A DNA stretch of 64,000 nucleotides, from NCBI RefSeq assembly GCF_004799755.1, contig NZ_SLUB01000001.1, positions 62,001-126,000 of the forward strand, in the 5' to 3' direction. A program made the translations under genes and the position numbers. The first letter of the stretch is position 1, and each line of letters starts with the position of its first letter. This DNA comes from Bacillus timonensis (GTDB taxonomy: Bacteria; Bacillota; Bacilli; Bacillales; Bacillaceae_L). The notes beneath the pieces were generated by a model. It was not told the DNA's origin and made no database searches. It worked only from the letters and a program-made list of their open reading frames with translations. Positions 50,337 to 60,546 of the stretch are shown piece by piece.

Positions 50337-51614
50337 ATGTCAACAGCAGTTGAGAGAGAACCGATTTCAAAAATAGTAGACGGCAAGCGTGTAATTATCA
50401 AAAAGCCGGAATTACTTGCACCTGCAGGCAACCTGGAAAAATTAAAAATTGCTGTTCATTATGGGGCAGATGCTGTTTTTATTGGTGGTCAAGAATATGG
50501 ACTACGTTCTAACGCTGATAATTTTACTCTAGAAGAAATCGCAGAAGGTGTAGAATTCGCAAACAAATATGGAGCCCAAATCTATGTTACTACAAATATA
50601 TATGCCCATAACGAAAACATGGATGGAATAGATGAATATCTAATGGGGCTTGAAAAAGCTGGAGTATCAGGAATCATCGTAGCAGACCCTCTGATTATTG
50701 AAACATGCAAACGAGTCGCTCCAAAAATGGAAGTACATCTAAGCACCCAGCAATCCCTATCCAACTGGAAGGCTGTTCAATTTTGGAAGGAAGAAGGGTT
50801 AGAACGTGTCGTACTAGCACGTGAAACGAGTGCTGAAGAGATTAAAGAAATGAAGGAAAAAGTCGATATTGAAATCGAAACATTTGTACATGGTGCTATG
50901 TGTATTGCTTATTCTGGTCGTTGTACATTAAGTAATCATATGACAGCACGTGATTCGAACCGTGGTGGCTGCTGCCAATCATGCAGATGGGATTACGATT
51001 TATTTAAATTAGATGATAATGAAAATGAAGTAGCCCTATTTGGAGAGAAGGACGCCCCATTTGCGATGAGTCCTAAAGACTTAAAGCTTATCGAATCGAT
51101 TCCACGAATGATTGAATTAGGAATCGACAGCTTAAAAATTGAAGGACGAATGAAATCGATTCACTATATCGCAACAGTAGTAAGTGTTTATCGTAAAGTG
51201 ATCGATGCATATAGTGCCGACCCCGACAATTTTGTCATCGATGAAGAGTGGCTTAAAGAGCTTGATAAATGTGCAAATCGTGATACTGCGCCTGCCTTCT
51301 TTGAAGGAGTTCCTGGCGTAAAAGAACAAATGTATGGTACTCATAGTAAAAAAACAACTTATGATTTTGCTGGTCTGGTGTTAGACTATGATAAGGAATC
51401 AGGGATTGTAACGTTGCAACAGCGAAATTACTTTAAAAAAGGAGACCAGGTTGAGTTTTTCGGCCCTGAAATTGACAACTTTACACAAACAGTTGAAACG
51501 ATTTGGGATGAGAACGGAAACGAGATAGATGCTGCAAAACATCCATTGCAAATTGTTTCGTTTAAAGTAGACAAGCCTGTATATCCGAACAACATGATGC
51601 GAAAGGGGAAGTAA
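50337..51614 (+). CDS. trhP2: tRNA 5-hydroxyuridine synthesis protein TrhP2 (peptidase-U32 family, YrrO)
   Basis: 425 aa, strong GAGGAGG site. U32 core ([22 protein letters not shown]) with the signature [19 protein letters not shown], then [13 protein letters not shown] and a later DKCANRD; these cysteines could hold an iron-sulfur cluster as in related U32 hydroxylases. C-terminal domain follows from about residue 340. Despite the family name no protease activity is expected. Start of udk overlaps closely (2 bases apart). Confidence 0.92.
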   Translation: MSTAVEREPISKIVDGKRVIIKKPELLAPAGNLEKLKIAVHYGADAVFIGGQEYGLRSNADNFTLEEIAEGVEFANKYGAQIYVTTNIYAHNENMDGIDEYLMGLEKAGVSGIIVADPLIIETCKRVAPKMEVHLSTQQSLSNWKAVQFWKEEGLERVVLARETSAEEIKEMKEKVDIEIETFVHGAMCIAYSGRCTLSNHMTARDSNRGGCCQSCRWDYDLFKLDDNENEVALFGEKDAPFAMSPKDLKLIESIPRMIELGIDSLKIEGRMKSIHYIATVVSVYRKVIDAYSADPDNFVIDEEWLKELDKCANRDTAPAFFEGVPGVKEQMYGTHSKKTTYDFAGLVLDYDKESGIVTLQQRNYFKKGDQVEFFGPEIDNFTQTVETIWDENGNEIDAAKHPLQIVSFKVDKPVYPNNMMRKGK

Positions 51615-51615
51615 G

Positions 51616-52251
51616 ATGAGCAAGAAGCCAATTGTCATTGGCATTGCTGGAGGCTCAGGATCTGGTAAAACAAGTGTATCAAAAGCTATATTTGAGCATT
51701 TTAAGGGTCACTCAATCTTAATGATCGAGCAAGATTCATATTATAAGGATCAAAGCCATATGCCTTTTCAAGAACGGTTAAATACAAATTATGACCATCC
51801 GTTAGCTTTTGATAATGATTTACTCATTGAGCACATTAAAAATCTTCTTGATTACAAAGGTATAAGTAAGCCGGTTTATGACTATAAATTTCATACAAGG
51901 TCTTCTGAAGTAATTCCTGTTGAACCAAAGGATGTCATTATTTTAGAGGGAATTCTTGTTCTTGAAGATGAACGACTACGCGATTTAATGGATATTAAGC
52001 TATTTGTTGATACTGATGCAGATATCCGAATTATCCGAAGAATGCTGCGGGACATTAAAGACCGGGGGCGTACACCGGAATCCGTTATTGAGCAATATGA
52101 AACAGTGGTCCGTCCAATGCATAATCAATTCTGTGAACCAACAAAGCGATATGCGGACATCATTATCCCTGAAGGTGGACAAAATCACGTTGCAATTGAC
52201 TTAATGGTAACAAAAATTCAAACAATTCTTGAACAAAATGTCATTTTGTAA
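51616..52251 (+). CDS. udk: Uridine kinase
   Basis: 211 aa P-loop kinase: Walker [35 protein letters not shown] and the FHTRS lid region. Phosphorylates uridine and cytidine to UMP and CMP. Last gene of the trmR-trhP-udk run. Confidence 0.97.
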   Translation: MSKKPIVIGIAGGSGSGKTSVSKAIFEHFKGHSILMIEQDSYYKDQSHMPFQERLNTNYDHPLAFDNDLLIEHIKNLLDYKGISKPVYDYKFHTRSSEVIPVEPKDVIILEGILVLEDERLRDLMDIKLFVDTDADIRIIRRMLRDIKDRGRTPESVIEQYETVVRPMHNQFCEPTKRYADIIIPEGGQNHVAIDLMVTKIQTILEQNVIL

Positions 52252-52291
52252 TAACATAACAGAGATAAAGAAGTTATGTTAGTACAAATTA

Positions 52292-52334
52292 TAAGGAAAG
52301 GAATGGTAGAAATTCCCTATCATTCCTTTCCTTA
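52292..52334 (+). terminator. Long hairpin between udk and greA
   Basis: An 18-bp stem (52292-52309 with 52317-52334, a single G-T pair, loop AAATTCC) without a T-tract. Likely ends or stabilises the udk transcript. Confidence 0.6.
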
Positions 52335-52418
52335 CTATACAAAAAAAGAAAACAATTCGTACTACATATGTAAAGCAATCACAGGGGGATTGTAACGACT
52401 ACAAGGAGTGAAGGGATT

Positions 52419-52892
52419 ATGGTAGAGAAAGTATTTCCAATGACAGTAGAAGGAAAGCAAAAATTAGAGCAAGAACTAGAACATTTAAAGACAGTAAAGC
52501 GTAAAGAAGTTGTAGAACGTATTAAAATCGCTAGAAGTTTTGGAGATCTTTCTGAGAACTCAGAGTATGATTCAGCAAAGGATGAACAAGCATTTGTTGA
52601 AGGACGTATTACAACAATTGAAAATATGATTCGAAACGCAAAAATTATTGAAGAGGATGCTAACAGCGCTGGTAAGGTTTCATTAGGTAAAACAGTGACT
52701 TTTATTGAGCTTCCAGATGGTGAAGAAGAAACGTATACGATTGTAGGTAGTGCCGAAGCGGATCCGTTTGAAGGAAAAATTTCAAATGACTCACCAATTG
52801 CAAAAAGCCTACTTGGAAAACTTGTTGGAGATAGAGTAACGGTTCAAACTCCAGGTGGAGATATGCTTGTTGAAATTACAAAAATTGACTAA
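52419..52892 (+). CDS. greA: Transcription elongation factor GreA
   Basis: 157 aa. N-terminal coiled coil with acidic tip ([19 protein letters not shown] ... [20 protein letters not shown]) enters the RNA polymerase secondary channel to trigger transcript cleavage; C-terminal FKBP-like domain with [24 protein letters not shown] site upstream. Confidence 0.98.
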   Translation: MVEKVFPMTVEGKQKLEQELEHLKTVKRKEVVERIKIARSFGDLSENSEYDSAKDEQAFVEGRITTIENMIRNAKIIEEDANSAGKVSLGKTVTFIELPDGEEETYTIVGSAEADPFEGKISNDSPIAKSLLGKLVGDRVTVQTPGGDMLVEITKID

Positions 52893-52945
52893 TATTGTCA
52901 GTTTTACAGGGATTTTGAACAACCTCTTTAGGTATAAATAGTATG

Positions 52946-52979
52946 ACACCTCGTCGAAACTGTAGACGAGGTGTTTTTC
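52946..52979 (+). terminator. Terminator of greA that contains the pbpI ribosome-binding site
   Basis: ACACCTCGTC (52946-52955) pairs perfectly with GACGAGGTGT (52965-52974), followed by T(5). The 3' arm includes GAGGTG, the Shine-Dalgarno of pbpI, whose ATG is at 52981. Confidence 0.82.
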
Positions 52980-52980
52980 T

Positions 52981-54759
52981 ATGGTAATTAAAAACCGTGC
53001 ATTTATTATCTTAATCGTAATCCTATTACTATTAACAGGGTTAATCGGCAGACTTATGCAATTGCAGCTCGTAAGTACCGAATCATTTACGAATCATAAT
53101 ATAAATTTAATTGAAGCAAGTGTTTCCCAACGAACACAGGAACTTGTAATAGACCAAGGGCGTGGGCGATTTATCGACCGTAATAAAAAAGCATTAACCC
53201 ATGAATATTATCCAACACTTGTATTGTTTCCTTTTTTAAAAAACATTGAATGGCCAGTCGAGGAAGTAGCTGAAATCGTAAAGATACCAGCAACTACCTT
53301 GAAAAATGAAATTCAAGATGCTAAAAAACCCGTAATTGTTGGTGGAGACAGACCCATCGAATTAACTGAAAATCAGATGAACAAAATTAATAATCTTCAA
53401 ATTCCAGGAGTTTTTGCGGTCCATCGTCAATATGAGCTTGATCATGATATTGCAGAACACTTAATCGGGCTAATAAGAGAAAATAAGGATTTATTCCAGA
53501 AGCGTTATCCTGAGAAATCCTATCTACCCCAGAATACAAAACTAGGAATTACTGGTCTGCAATCTACCTTTGATGAATTCCTATTACCTGAAGGTGAGGC
53601 GAAGCTTCTATATCATGTGGCAGGGGATGGGGGACCTTTATTTGGGATTGATGTTAAATACACTGCACCAGCAAATCCATACTACCCGGTCGCCATTCAA
53701 ACGACATTAGATAAAGACCTACAGCTCTTGGCGGAAAAAATTCTTGATAAGAATGGATTAAAAAAAGGCGGAATTGTCCTACTTGATGTTGAATCCAATG
53801 ACTTACTTGCCATGGTTAGTAAACCGAACATTAATTCGTCTAATCCATTTGAAGATGGCAGTGCTCAAAATCAAATGATCATGCCACAATTTCCCGGTTC
53901 TGTTTTTAAGACGGTGATTGCCGCAGCTGCAATCGAACAACAGCAAATTTCAAATGACAGAATGTTCAATTGCGATAAAGATTTGTATGGGGAAGGGCAA
54001 GCGGAATATCCGCACGGTATGCTTAATTTCCATGACAGTTTTGCAAAAAGCTGTAATTACACATTTGCTAGCTTGGCACAGGAGATGTTACAAAAGGACC
54101 CTGATGTAATTGAACAGTATTCTGAAATGCTTGGTTTACTTGGACCTGTAGGCTGGAATGGCGACGTATTTCGCTTTCAAAACTTCAAACAACTTCCAAA
54201 TGAATATAATGGTCGCATTTGGACGGATGAAAAGGATAAAAATGTTCCGAAAGCCATTGCTCAGACTGCGATTGGGCAAAAGGATGTTAGAGTGACCCCA
54301 TTAGGTGTAGTGAATATGATGGCAACCATTGCACGTGGAGGGTCAAAAAAAGAAGTTCGATCAGTTAGTGATGTGTTATATAAGAACGGCACAACCTTAT
54401 TTTCTTTTTCAAAACAAGATATGGACGGACCTAAGATTGCACCCTATACAGCTAGCAGACTCCAAGAATTGCTACGAGGTGTTGTGACATCTGGAACTGG
54501 ACAGCGGTTTGCTGACCTTCCTTATCATGTGGCTGGTAAATCTGGAACTGCCCAAACAGGAAAAAAACAAGGTGAGGTAGGACTTGTTAACAGTTGGTTT
54601 GCGGGGTATTTTCCATTCGAAAGTCCAAAATACGCACTTGTAGTAGTTGATTTGGAACAGCAAGGCTCTCAATCTGTAGCAAACACCATCTTTTATGAAA
54701 TGGTTCAAGGAATATATCAAATCGAACAGGAAAAAGGTACCAAAACGAACGACCAATAA
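52981..54759 (+). CDS. pbpI: Class B penicillin-binding protein (PbpI/YrrR)
   Basis: 592 aa. N-terminal membrane anchor (about residues 4-24), dimerisation domain, and transpeptidase domain with all three motifs: SVFK (active Ser, near residue 309), SCN (near 355) and KSGTAQ (near 520). It would cross-link peptidoglycan stem peptides outside the membrane. B. subtilis pbpI is expressed in early sporulation. The ribosome-binding site GAGGTG lies in the preceding terminator stem. Followed by yrrS. Confidence 0.93.
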   Translation: MVIKNRAFIILIVILLLLTGLIGRLMQLQLVSTESFTNHNINLIEASVSQRTQELVIDQGRGRFIDRNKKALTHEYYPTLVLFPFLKNIEWPVEEVAEIVKIPATTLKNEIQDAKKPVIVGGDRPIELTENQMNKINNLQIPGVFAVHRQYELDHDIAEHLIGLIRENKDLFQKRYPEKSYLPQNTKLGITGLQSTFDEFLLPEGEAKLLYHVAGDGGPLFGIDVKYTAPANPYYPVAIQTTLDKDLQLLAEKILDKNGLKKGGIVLLDVESNDLLAMVSKPNINSSNPFEDGSAQNQMIMPQFPGSVFKTVIAAAAIEQQQISNDRMFNCDKDLYGEGQAEYPHGMLNFHDSFAKSCNYTFASLAQEMLQKDPDVIEQYSEMLGLLGPVGWNGDVFRFQNFKQLPNEYNGRIWTDEKDKNVPKAIAQTAIGQKDVRVTPLGVVNMMATIARGGSKKEVRSVSDVLYKNGTTLFSFSKQDMDGPKIAPYTASRLQELLRGVVTSGTGQRFADLPYHVAGKSGTAQTGKKQGEVGLVNSWFAGYFPFESPKYALVVVDLEQQGSQSVANTIFYEMVQGIYQIEQEKGTKTNDQ

Positions 54760-54843
54760 AGAAATCACTTCAACCTTTTGGTCACACATGCTAGAATAAG
54801 AAGATAGTTGAATGAGAAAGTCGTTTTTAGGAGGTACTGTAAA

Positions 54844-55608
54844 ATGGGGTATGATTTAGACAAACTATATGAAGGGCCTCGATCTGAAAGAAGAGCGAAA
54901 CGAAAAAAGGTAAATCGAATCTTAAATATTTTAATTGTTCTAGTTGTTGTTTTGATTGTCTTTTTTGGTGGAAAGCTCATTTTTGGAGACAAAAATGTAG
55001 ACGAATCTGTTTCTTCGAATCAAACGAATCAACCCGCAGACAATCAGGGAAAAGCAACCACAGATGATGATTCACAGGACAAAGAGCAAGAAAAAGAAGA
55101 AACTACTGATAAACCGGATGATCAAACATCAAAGGAGAAACAAACTGAAGATACGAACGATGAGCAAAAAGAATTAGAATCTGATGATTCCGCTGTTGTT
55201 ACAGAGGGTGATCCTGAATCAAATATTTTAAAAACGATTGAGAATCCGGCATGGAAGCCAATTGGTACTTCACAAGCCGAACCACATAGTATCGTTTATA
55301 CGGAAGGCTCTGTTGACCGAAATGAAATGGAGATGGCCGCAAGTTATGCAACTGGTTTTGATCGTTCAGATATGATCGTTTGGTGGTTGGCAAGAAACGG
55401 AGAAAATTCCGTTATTGCAACTGTTTCTTCAAAGACAACAAAACAAGTTCAAAAAGTGTACTTAGATTGGATTCCAAATGAAGGTTGGAAACCAACAAAA
55501 ATCGAAGAATTAAAAGAAAATGATAGTCAAACATACAAAGACTATAAGAATTCTTCAGAACCAGATGAAAACGAAAACGAACAAGATGAAACCGAAGATA
55601 ATGATTAA
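54844..55608 (+). CDS. yrrS: DUF1510 family protein (YrrS)
   Basis: ATG 54844 with AGGAGG upstream; an in-frame ATG at 54808 lacks a site. 254 aa: basic cytosolic N-terminus (RSERRAKRKKVNR), one helix (residues about 30-52), a long acidic Asp/Glu/Lys/Gln linker (55-125), and a conserved C-terminal DUF1510 domain (PAWKPIGTSQAEPHSIVY, MIVWWLARNGENSVIATVSS), outside the cell. Always near pbpI; function unknown. Confidence 0.9.
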   Translation: MGYDLDKLYEGPRSERRAKRKKVNRILNILIVLVVVLIVFFGGKLIFGDKNVDESVSSNQTNQPADNQGKATTDDDSQDKEQEKEETTDKPDDQTSKEKQTEDTNDEQKELESDDSAVVTEGDPESNILKTIENPAWKPIGTSQAEPHSIVYTEGSVDRNEMEMAASYATGFDRSDMIVWWLARNGENSVIATVSSKTTKQVQKVYLDWIPNEGWKPTKIEELKENDSQTYKDYKNSSEPDENENEQDETEDND

Positions 55609-55614
55609 ATAAGG

Positions 55615-55638
55615 CGCAGGTAATCCTGCGTTTTTTTT
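55615..55638 (+). terminator. Intrinsic terminator of pbpI-yrrS
   Basis: CGCAGG pairs with CCTGCG around TAAT, followed by T(8). Confidence 0.92.
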
Positions 55639-55758
55639 GTCTATTTTTTGACGATGATGAATTGAAAAAATAAGGGGAATATGGTAAGTTAAGAACAGTT
55701 CTTTTTTTAATTCATAGTATACTTATAGGAATAATATATAATAGTGGAGAGTGAGAAA

Positions 55759-56403
55759 ATGGGGCGAGAGTTTTTAGAGGTTTTTGAAGGTTGGGCAAAC
55801 TCTTATGACCACACAGTAACAGGAAATGATGTGGAATATCAGGAAGTGTTTTTACGATATGAAGATATTCTAAATGATGTTGTACAAAAATCTGGCCTCA
55901 CCGTTTTGGAGTTTGGAGTGGGAACAGGTAACCTTACTCAAAAACTACTTGACGAAAATAAGAAAGTATATGGTGTTGAACCTTCCGTACCGATGCGAGA
56001 AATTGCAAAGAAAAAGCTTCAAAACTATTCTCTAACAATTGAAGATGGGGATTTTATCGATTTTAAAAAGCCTATGGGCAAAATTGATACAATCGTTAGT
56101 ACGTATGCCTTCCACCACTTAAATGATAGTGAGAAAAATCAAGCTTTTTCCCAGTATAGAAACATTCTTGAAAAAGGTGGTAAAATAGTGTTTGCGGATA
56201 CGATGTTTGAAAATAAACAAGAATATACAATGACGATTGAGTCCGCAACACAAAAAGGCTTCTTGAATCTTGCGAATGATTTAAAAACAGAATATTACAC
56301 AACCATTCCTGTTTTAAAAGAAATTGCAAAGCAAAATGGTTTTACCGTTGAATTCACACGTTTTAATCATTTTGTATGGGTGATGGAGGCGACGAAACAG
56401 TAA
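55759..56403 (+). CDS. yrrT: Class I SAM-dependent methyltransferase (YrrT)
   Basis: ATG 55759 gives [17 protein letters not shown], the usual start; the in-frame GTG at 55744 overlaps the GGAGAG site. 214 aa with SAM motif [13 protein letters not shown] and [13 protein letters not shown]. Substrate unknown. It heads yrrT-mtnN-mccA-mccB; the operon salvages the S-adenosylhomocysteine that methyltransferases produce. A possible TATAAT lies at 55737-55742. Confidence 0.92.
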   Translation: MGREFLEVFEGWANSYDHTVTGNDVEYQEVFLRYEDILNDVVQKSGLTVLEFGVGTGNLTQKLLDENKKVYGVEPSVPMREIAKKKLQNYSLTIEDGDFIDFKKPMGKIDTIVSTYAFHHLNDSEKNQAFSQYRNILEKGGKIVFADTMFENKQEYTMTIESATQKGFLNLANDLKTEYYTTIPVLKEIAKQNGFTVEFTRFNHFVWVMEATKQ

Positions 56404-56424
56404 AATGAAGGGTGATACGTACTT

Positions 56425-57129
56425 ATGAAGGTAGCAATTATCGGAGCAATGGATGAAGAAGTAACCATTTTACGGGAGAAAATTGAAAATAGACAGGAAA
56501 CAACAGTTGCTGGAAGTGTGTTTTATACTGGAACACTCAATGGCTATGATGTGATTTTACTTAAGTCAGGAATAGGTAAAGTGAATGCCGCAATTTCAAC
56601 AACGATTTTATTACTGCAATTCAAACCTGATTATGTCGTGAATACTGGTTCAGCAGGTGGACACTTAAAGTCTCTTAATGTAGGTGACATTGTTATTTCA
56701 TCTGAGGTTAGACATCATGATGTAGATGTTACTGCTTTTGATTATGAATATGGGCAGGTACCAGGGTTGCCTGCCGCCTTTAAAGCGGATGAAAAACTAA
56801 TTGAGTTGGCCGAAAAAAGTGGAGAAGGAATCACAGATGTTCAAGTTGTAACTGGGTTAATTGCAACGGGTGATTCCTTTATGAATGACCCAGAACGAGT
56901 TTCATTTGTCAGTCGAAAGTTTGGAGATTTATATGCAGTAGAAATGGAAGCAGCTGCAGTGGCGCAAGTTTGTCATCAATTTGAAGTTCCATTTGTTGTC
57001 ATTCGTGCCTTATCTGATATCGCTGGTAAAGAATCGGATGTGTCGTTTGAACAGTTCCTGCAAACCGCTGCAGTCAACTCCTCTAAAGTCGTAGAACGAA
57101 TGGTAGAGGAAATAAATAGATCAAAGTAA
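56425..57129 (+). CDS. mtnN: 5'-methylthioadenosine/S-adenosylhomocysteine nucleosidase
   Basis: 234 aa. [13 protein letters not shown] at the start, [16 protein letters not shown], the active-site [11 protein letters not shown] (Glu) and ALSDIAG (Asp). It splits SAH and MTA to adenine plus S-ribosyl-homocysteine or methylthioribose. Feeds the reverse transsulfuration genes that follow. Confidence 0.97.
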   Translation: MKVAIIGAMDEEVTILREKIENRQETTVAGSVFYTGTLNGYDVILLKSGIGKVNAAISTTILLLQFKPDYVVNTGSAGGHLKSLNVGDIVISSEVRHHDVDVTAFDYEYGQVPGLPAAFKADEKLIELAEKSGEGITDVQVVTGLIATGDSFMNDPERVSFVSRKFGDLYAVEMEAAAVAQVCHQFEVPFVVIRALSDIAGKESDVSFEQFLQTAAVNSSKVVERMVEEINRSK

Positions 57130-57145
57130 CGGAGGATTATTTGTC

Positions 57146-59205
<2,060 letters not shown>

Positions 59206-59213
59206 TAAAATTT

Positions 59214-59247
59214 CCTCTAGCCTAAATCTAGGTTGGAGGTTTTTTTG
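59214..59247 (+). terminator. Terminator of yrrT-mtnN-mccA-mccB
   Basis: An 11-bp stem (59214-59224 with 59229-59239, two G-T pairs) with T(7). Confidence 0.85.
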
Positions 59248-59341
59248 TTGCAATGGACTGCTAAAATTTACATTCTACTCGCACTTTCAATGTATGTTAT
59301 CATAGGATGGAAGTTTACTAGTTAGGTAGGTGTGATTCAAG

Positions 59342-59575
59342 ATGGATCAAAATAAACAAGTGAAAAACCAGCGAAATAAAATCAAAGATTTCACCAACTA
59401 CGGTTACATCCTTCTTGTGCTAAGTGTATTTTTATATATCGGTGTCATCATACCGGAGGAACGTTCTCCGTTTCAAATTTATGTAATGATGGGTTCAACA
59501 TTCATTCTATTATGCTTGTCGTTTACCTTTTTCTTATTAGTTACTAAATATAAAAAACAATGCGAAGAACAATAG
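59342..59575 (+). CDS. yrhC: YrhC-family small membrane protein
   Basis: 77 aa, two membrane helices (about residues 20-38 and 50-68) and charged ends. Matches YrhC, located after mccB as in B. subtilis. Function unknown. GGTAGGTGTG lies upstream of the ATG. Confidence 0.82.
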   Translation: MDQNKQVKNQRNKIKDFTNYGYILLVLSVFLYIGVIIPEERSPFQIYVMMGSTFILLCLSFTFFLLVTKYKKQCEEQ

Positions 59576-59611
59576 TCCTTCACCTAATTTTAAGGTGAAG
59601 GATTTTTTTTA
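59576..59611 (+). terminator. Intrinsic terminator of yrhC
   Basis: TCCTTCACCT pairs with AGGTGAAGGA, followed by T(8). Confidence 0.92.
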
Positions 59612-59622
59612 CAATTAAAGTG

Positions 59623-59651
59623 TTTACATCAGTAGTTATATTGGTTATAAT
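59623..59651 (+). promoter_or_regulatory. Sigma-A promoter of the yrzI micro-ORF operon
   Basis: TTTACA (59623-59628), 17-bp spacer, perfect TATAAT (59646-59651). Confidence 0.82.
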
Positions 59652-59695
59652 TACCACAGTAGGAAAAAAATAAATCTAAAAGGAGGTCGAATAAA

Positions 59696-59785
59696 ATGAT
59701 GAAAGTATCTATTGACATGACAAACACAAAAACTTCATATGAAACAATCTATTCGACCATACCGGTGATTAATTTTTCATTTTAA
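59696..59785 (+). CDS. Micro-ORF 1 of the yrzI operon (29 codons)
   Basis: Begins MMKVSIDMTNTKTSYETIY and ends PVINFSF. AAAGGAGG (59679-59686) nine bases before the ATG is a near-perfect Shine-Dalgarno, and a strong promoter lies just upstream. No domain is recognised. Its position first in the operon fits the B. subtilis segment S1027, by order only. It could be a leader peptide, since two terminator-like hairpins follow. Confidence 0.6.
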   Translation: MMKVSIDMTNTKTSYETIYSTIPVINFSF

Positions 59786-59799
59786 AGAATACGTTAATC

Positions 59800-59881
59800 A
59801 TGCCACAGGTGGAATAGTTCGCCTGTGGCTTTATTATGCCATTTAACGCCACAGGACTAGTATGCCTGTGGCCTTTTTATG
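59800..59881 (+). terminator. Two tandem hairpins with identical stems before yrzI
   Basis: GCCACAGG/CCTGTGGC occurs twice: 59802-59809 with 59822-59829, and 59848-59855 with 59865-59872. The first is followed by TTTATT, the second by CTTTTTAT. Either tandem terminators/attenuators or processing sites. Confidence 0.75.
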
Positions 59882-59933
59882 TCTTTTTTCCTACTCGGAT
59901 TTAACATTTTTTTAATCAAGGAGGTGAAACATA

Positions 59934-60074
59934 ATGACCATCAATTTATTCTTTTTAACGATCTCAATATCAAAACGTGAAAAATCAATTGAAGAGTATC
60001 AACGTGAAGAAAGAGTCAATAAGCTTATGGAAGAAATGAAGGAACGTCAATATTCAATGATGCGCTTATTCTAA
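59934..60074 (+). CDS. yrzI: YrzI family small protein
   Basis: 46 codons: MTINLFFLTISISKREKS..., a short hydrophobic N-terminus then a charged helix with conserved REERVNKLMEEMKERQYSM. AAGGAGGTG eight bases before ATG. Matches B. subtilis YrzI, a highly translated micro-protein of unknown function. No separate promoter is obvious, so it is likely expressed by read-through of the hairpins upstream. Confidence 0.85.
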   Translation: MTINLFFLTISISKREKSIEEYQREERVNKLMEEMKERQYSMMRLF

Positions 60075-60109
60075 TCAACAAAAAATAAAAGGAAGAAAGG
60101 GGAATGGAA

Positions 60110-60169
60110 ATGTTTATGAAATTGTGTCCGATTGTAGCTTGGTTATCTGTGGAGAAGGATTCCACCTAA
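60110..60169 (+). CDS. Micro-ORF 3, S1025-like peptide (likely Rae1 target)
   Basis: MFMKLCPIVAWLSVEKDST, 19 codons from ATG 60110 (AAAGGGGA seven bases upstream); starting at ATG 60116 gives 17 codons with Glu13-Lys14. From memory, B. subtilis S1025 in the yrzI operon is a 17-codon ORF cut by the ribosome-associated nuclease Rae1 (YacP) just upstream of a Lys codon. Here GAG (60152) and AAG (60155) are adjacent in the same relative position. Function of the peptide itself unknown. Confidence 0.65.
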   Translation: MFMKLCPIVAWLSVEKDST

Positions 60170-60197
60170 CGAATGAAAATGATAGGAGGAGTTACGA

Positions 60198-60254
60198 ATG
60201 CTATCGGTTCATGTACTGATTTTTACCATTTTATTTTCAAAGAAAAATAATTAG
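60198..60254 (+). CDS. Micro-ORF 4 of the yrzI operon (18 codons)
   Basis: MLSVHVLIFTILFSKKNN: a hydrophobic stretch with a basic end, preceded by AGGAGGAG six bases upstream. By order it would correspond to B. subtilis S1024. A terminator follows, which closes the operon. Confidence 0.55.
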   Translation: MLSVHVLIFTILFSKKNN

Positions 60255-60265
60255 TATTGTAATGG

Positions 60266-60292
60266 GGAGTGCCAACAATGGCGCTCCTTTTG
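60266..60292 (+). terminator. Terminator of the yrzI operon
   Basis: GGAGTGCC pairs with GGCGCTCC (one G-T), followed by TTTTGGTTTG. Confidence 0.8.
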
Positions 60293-60417
60293 GTTTGTAT
60301 GAATGCCTTCATTTTGTCAAATTTCTTTAACACAATGTTCAAATGTGGATAACGTTTACACAGTATGTAAGTGATAAAGTAAAAGTAAGAAGTACATCTC
60401 TTTGATGGAGGATGATA

Positions 60418-60501
60418 ATGATGTTTATGATCGTTATGGGGATTGTGATTACGTCTGTTATTGCAATTATTATTGGAACTGAAGTCAGTGTTGAATTATA
60501 A
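60418..60501 (+). CDS. Separate 27-residue single-helix micro-protein
   Basis: MMFMIVMGIVITSVIAIIIG then TEVSVEL. TGGAGG (60406-60411) lies six bases upstream. One membrane helix over nearly the whole length. It is flanked by its own terminator, so it is an independent unit downstream of the yrzI operon; a promoter is not clear (a TTTACA at 60355-60360 has no good -10). No homologue recognised. Confidence 0.58.
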   Translation: MMFMIVMGIVITSVIAIIIGTEVSVEL

Positions 60502-60509
60502 AACAAAAG

Positions 60510-60546
60510 GTGGATTGCATATAAATGTGCAATCCACGTTTTTTTA
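60510..60546. terminator. Terminator between micro-ORF 60418 and sigK
   Basis: GTGGATTGCA pairs with TGCAATCCAC, followed by T(7-8); the 3' end touches the sigK stop on the opposite strand. Confidence 0.9.
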
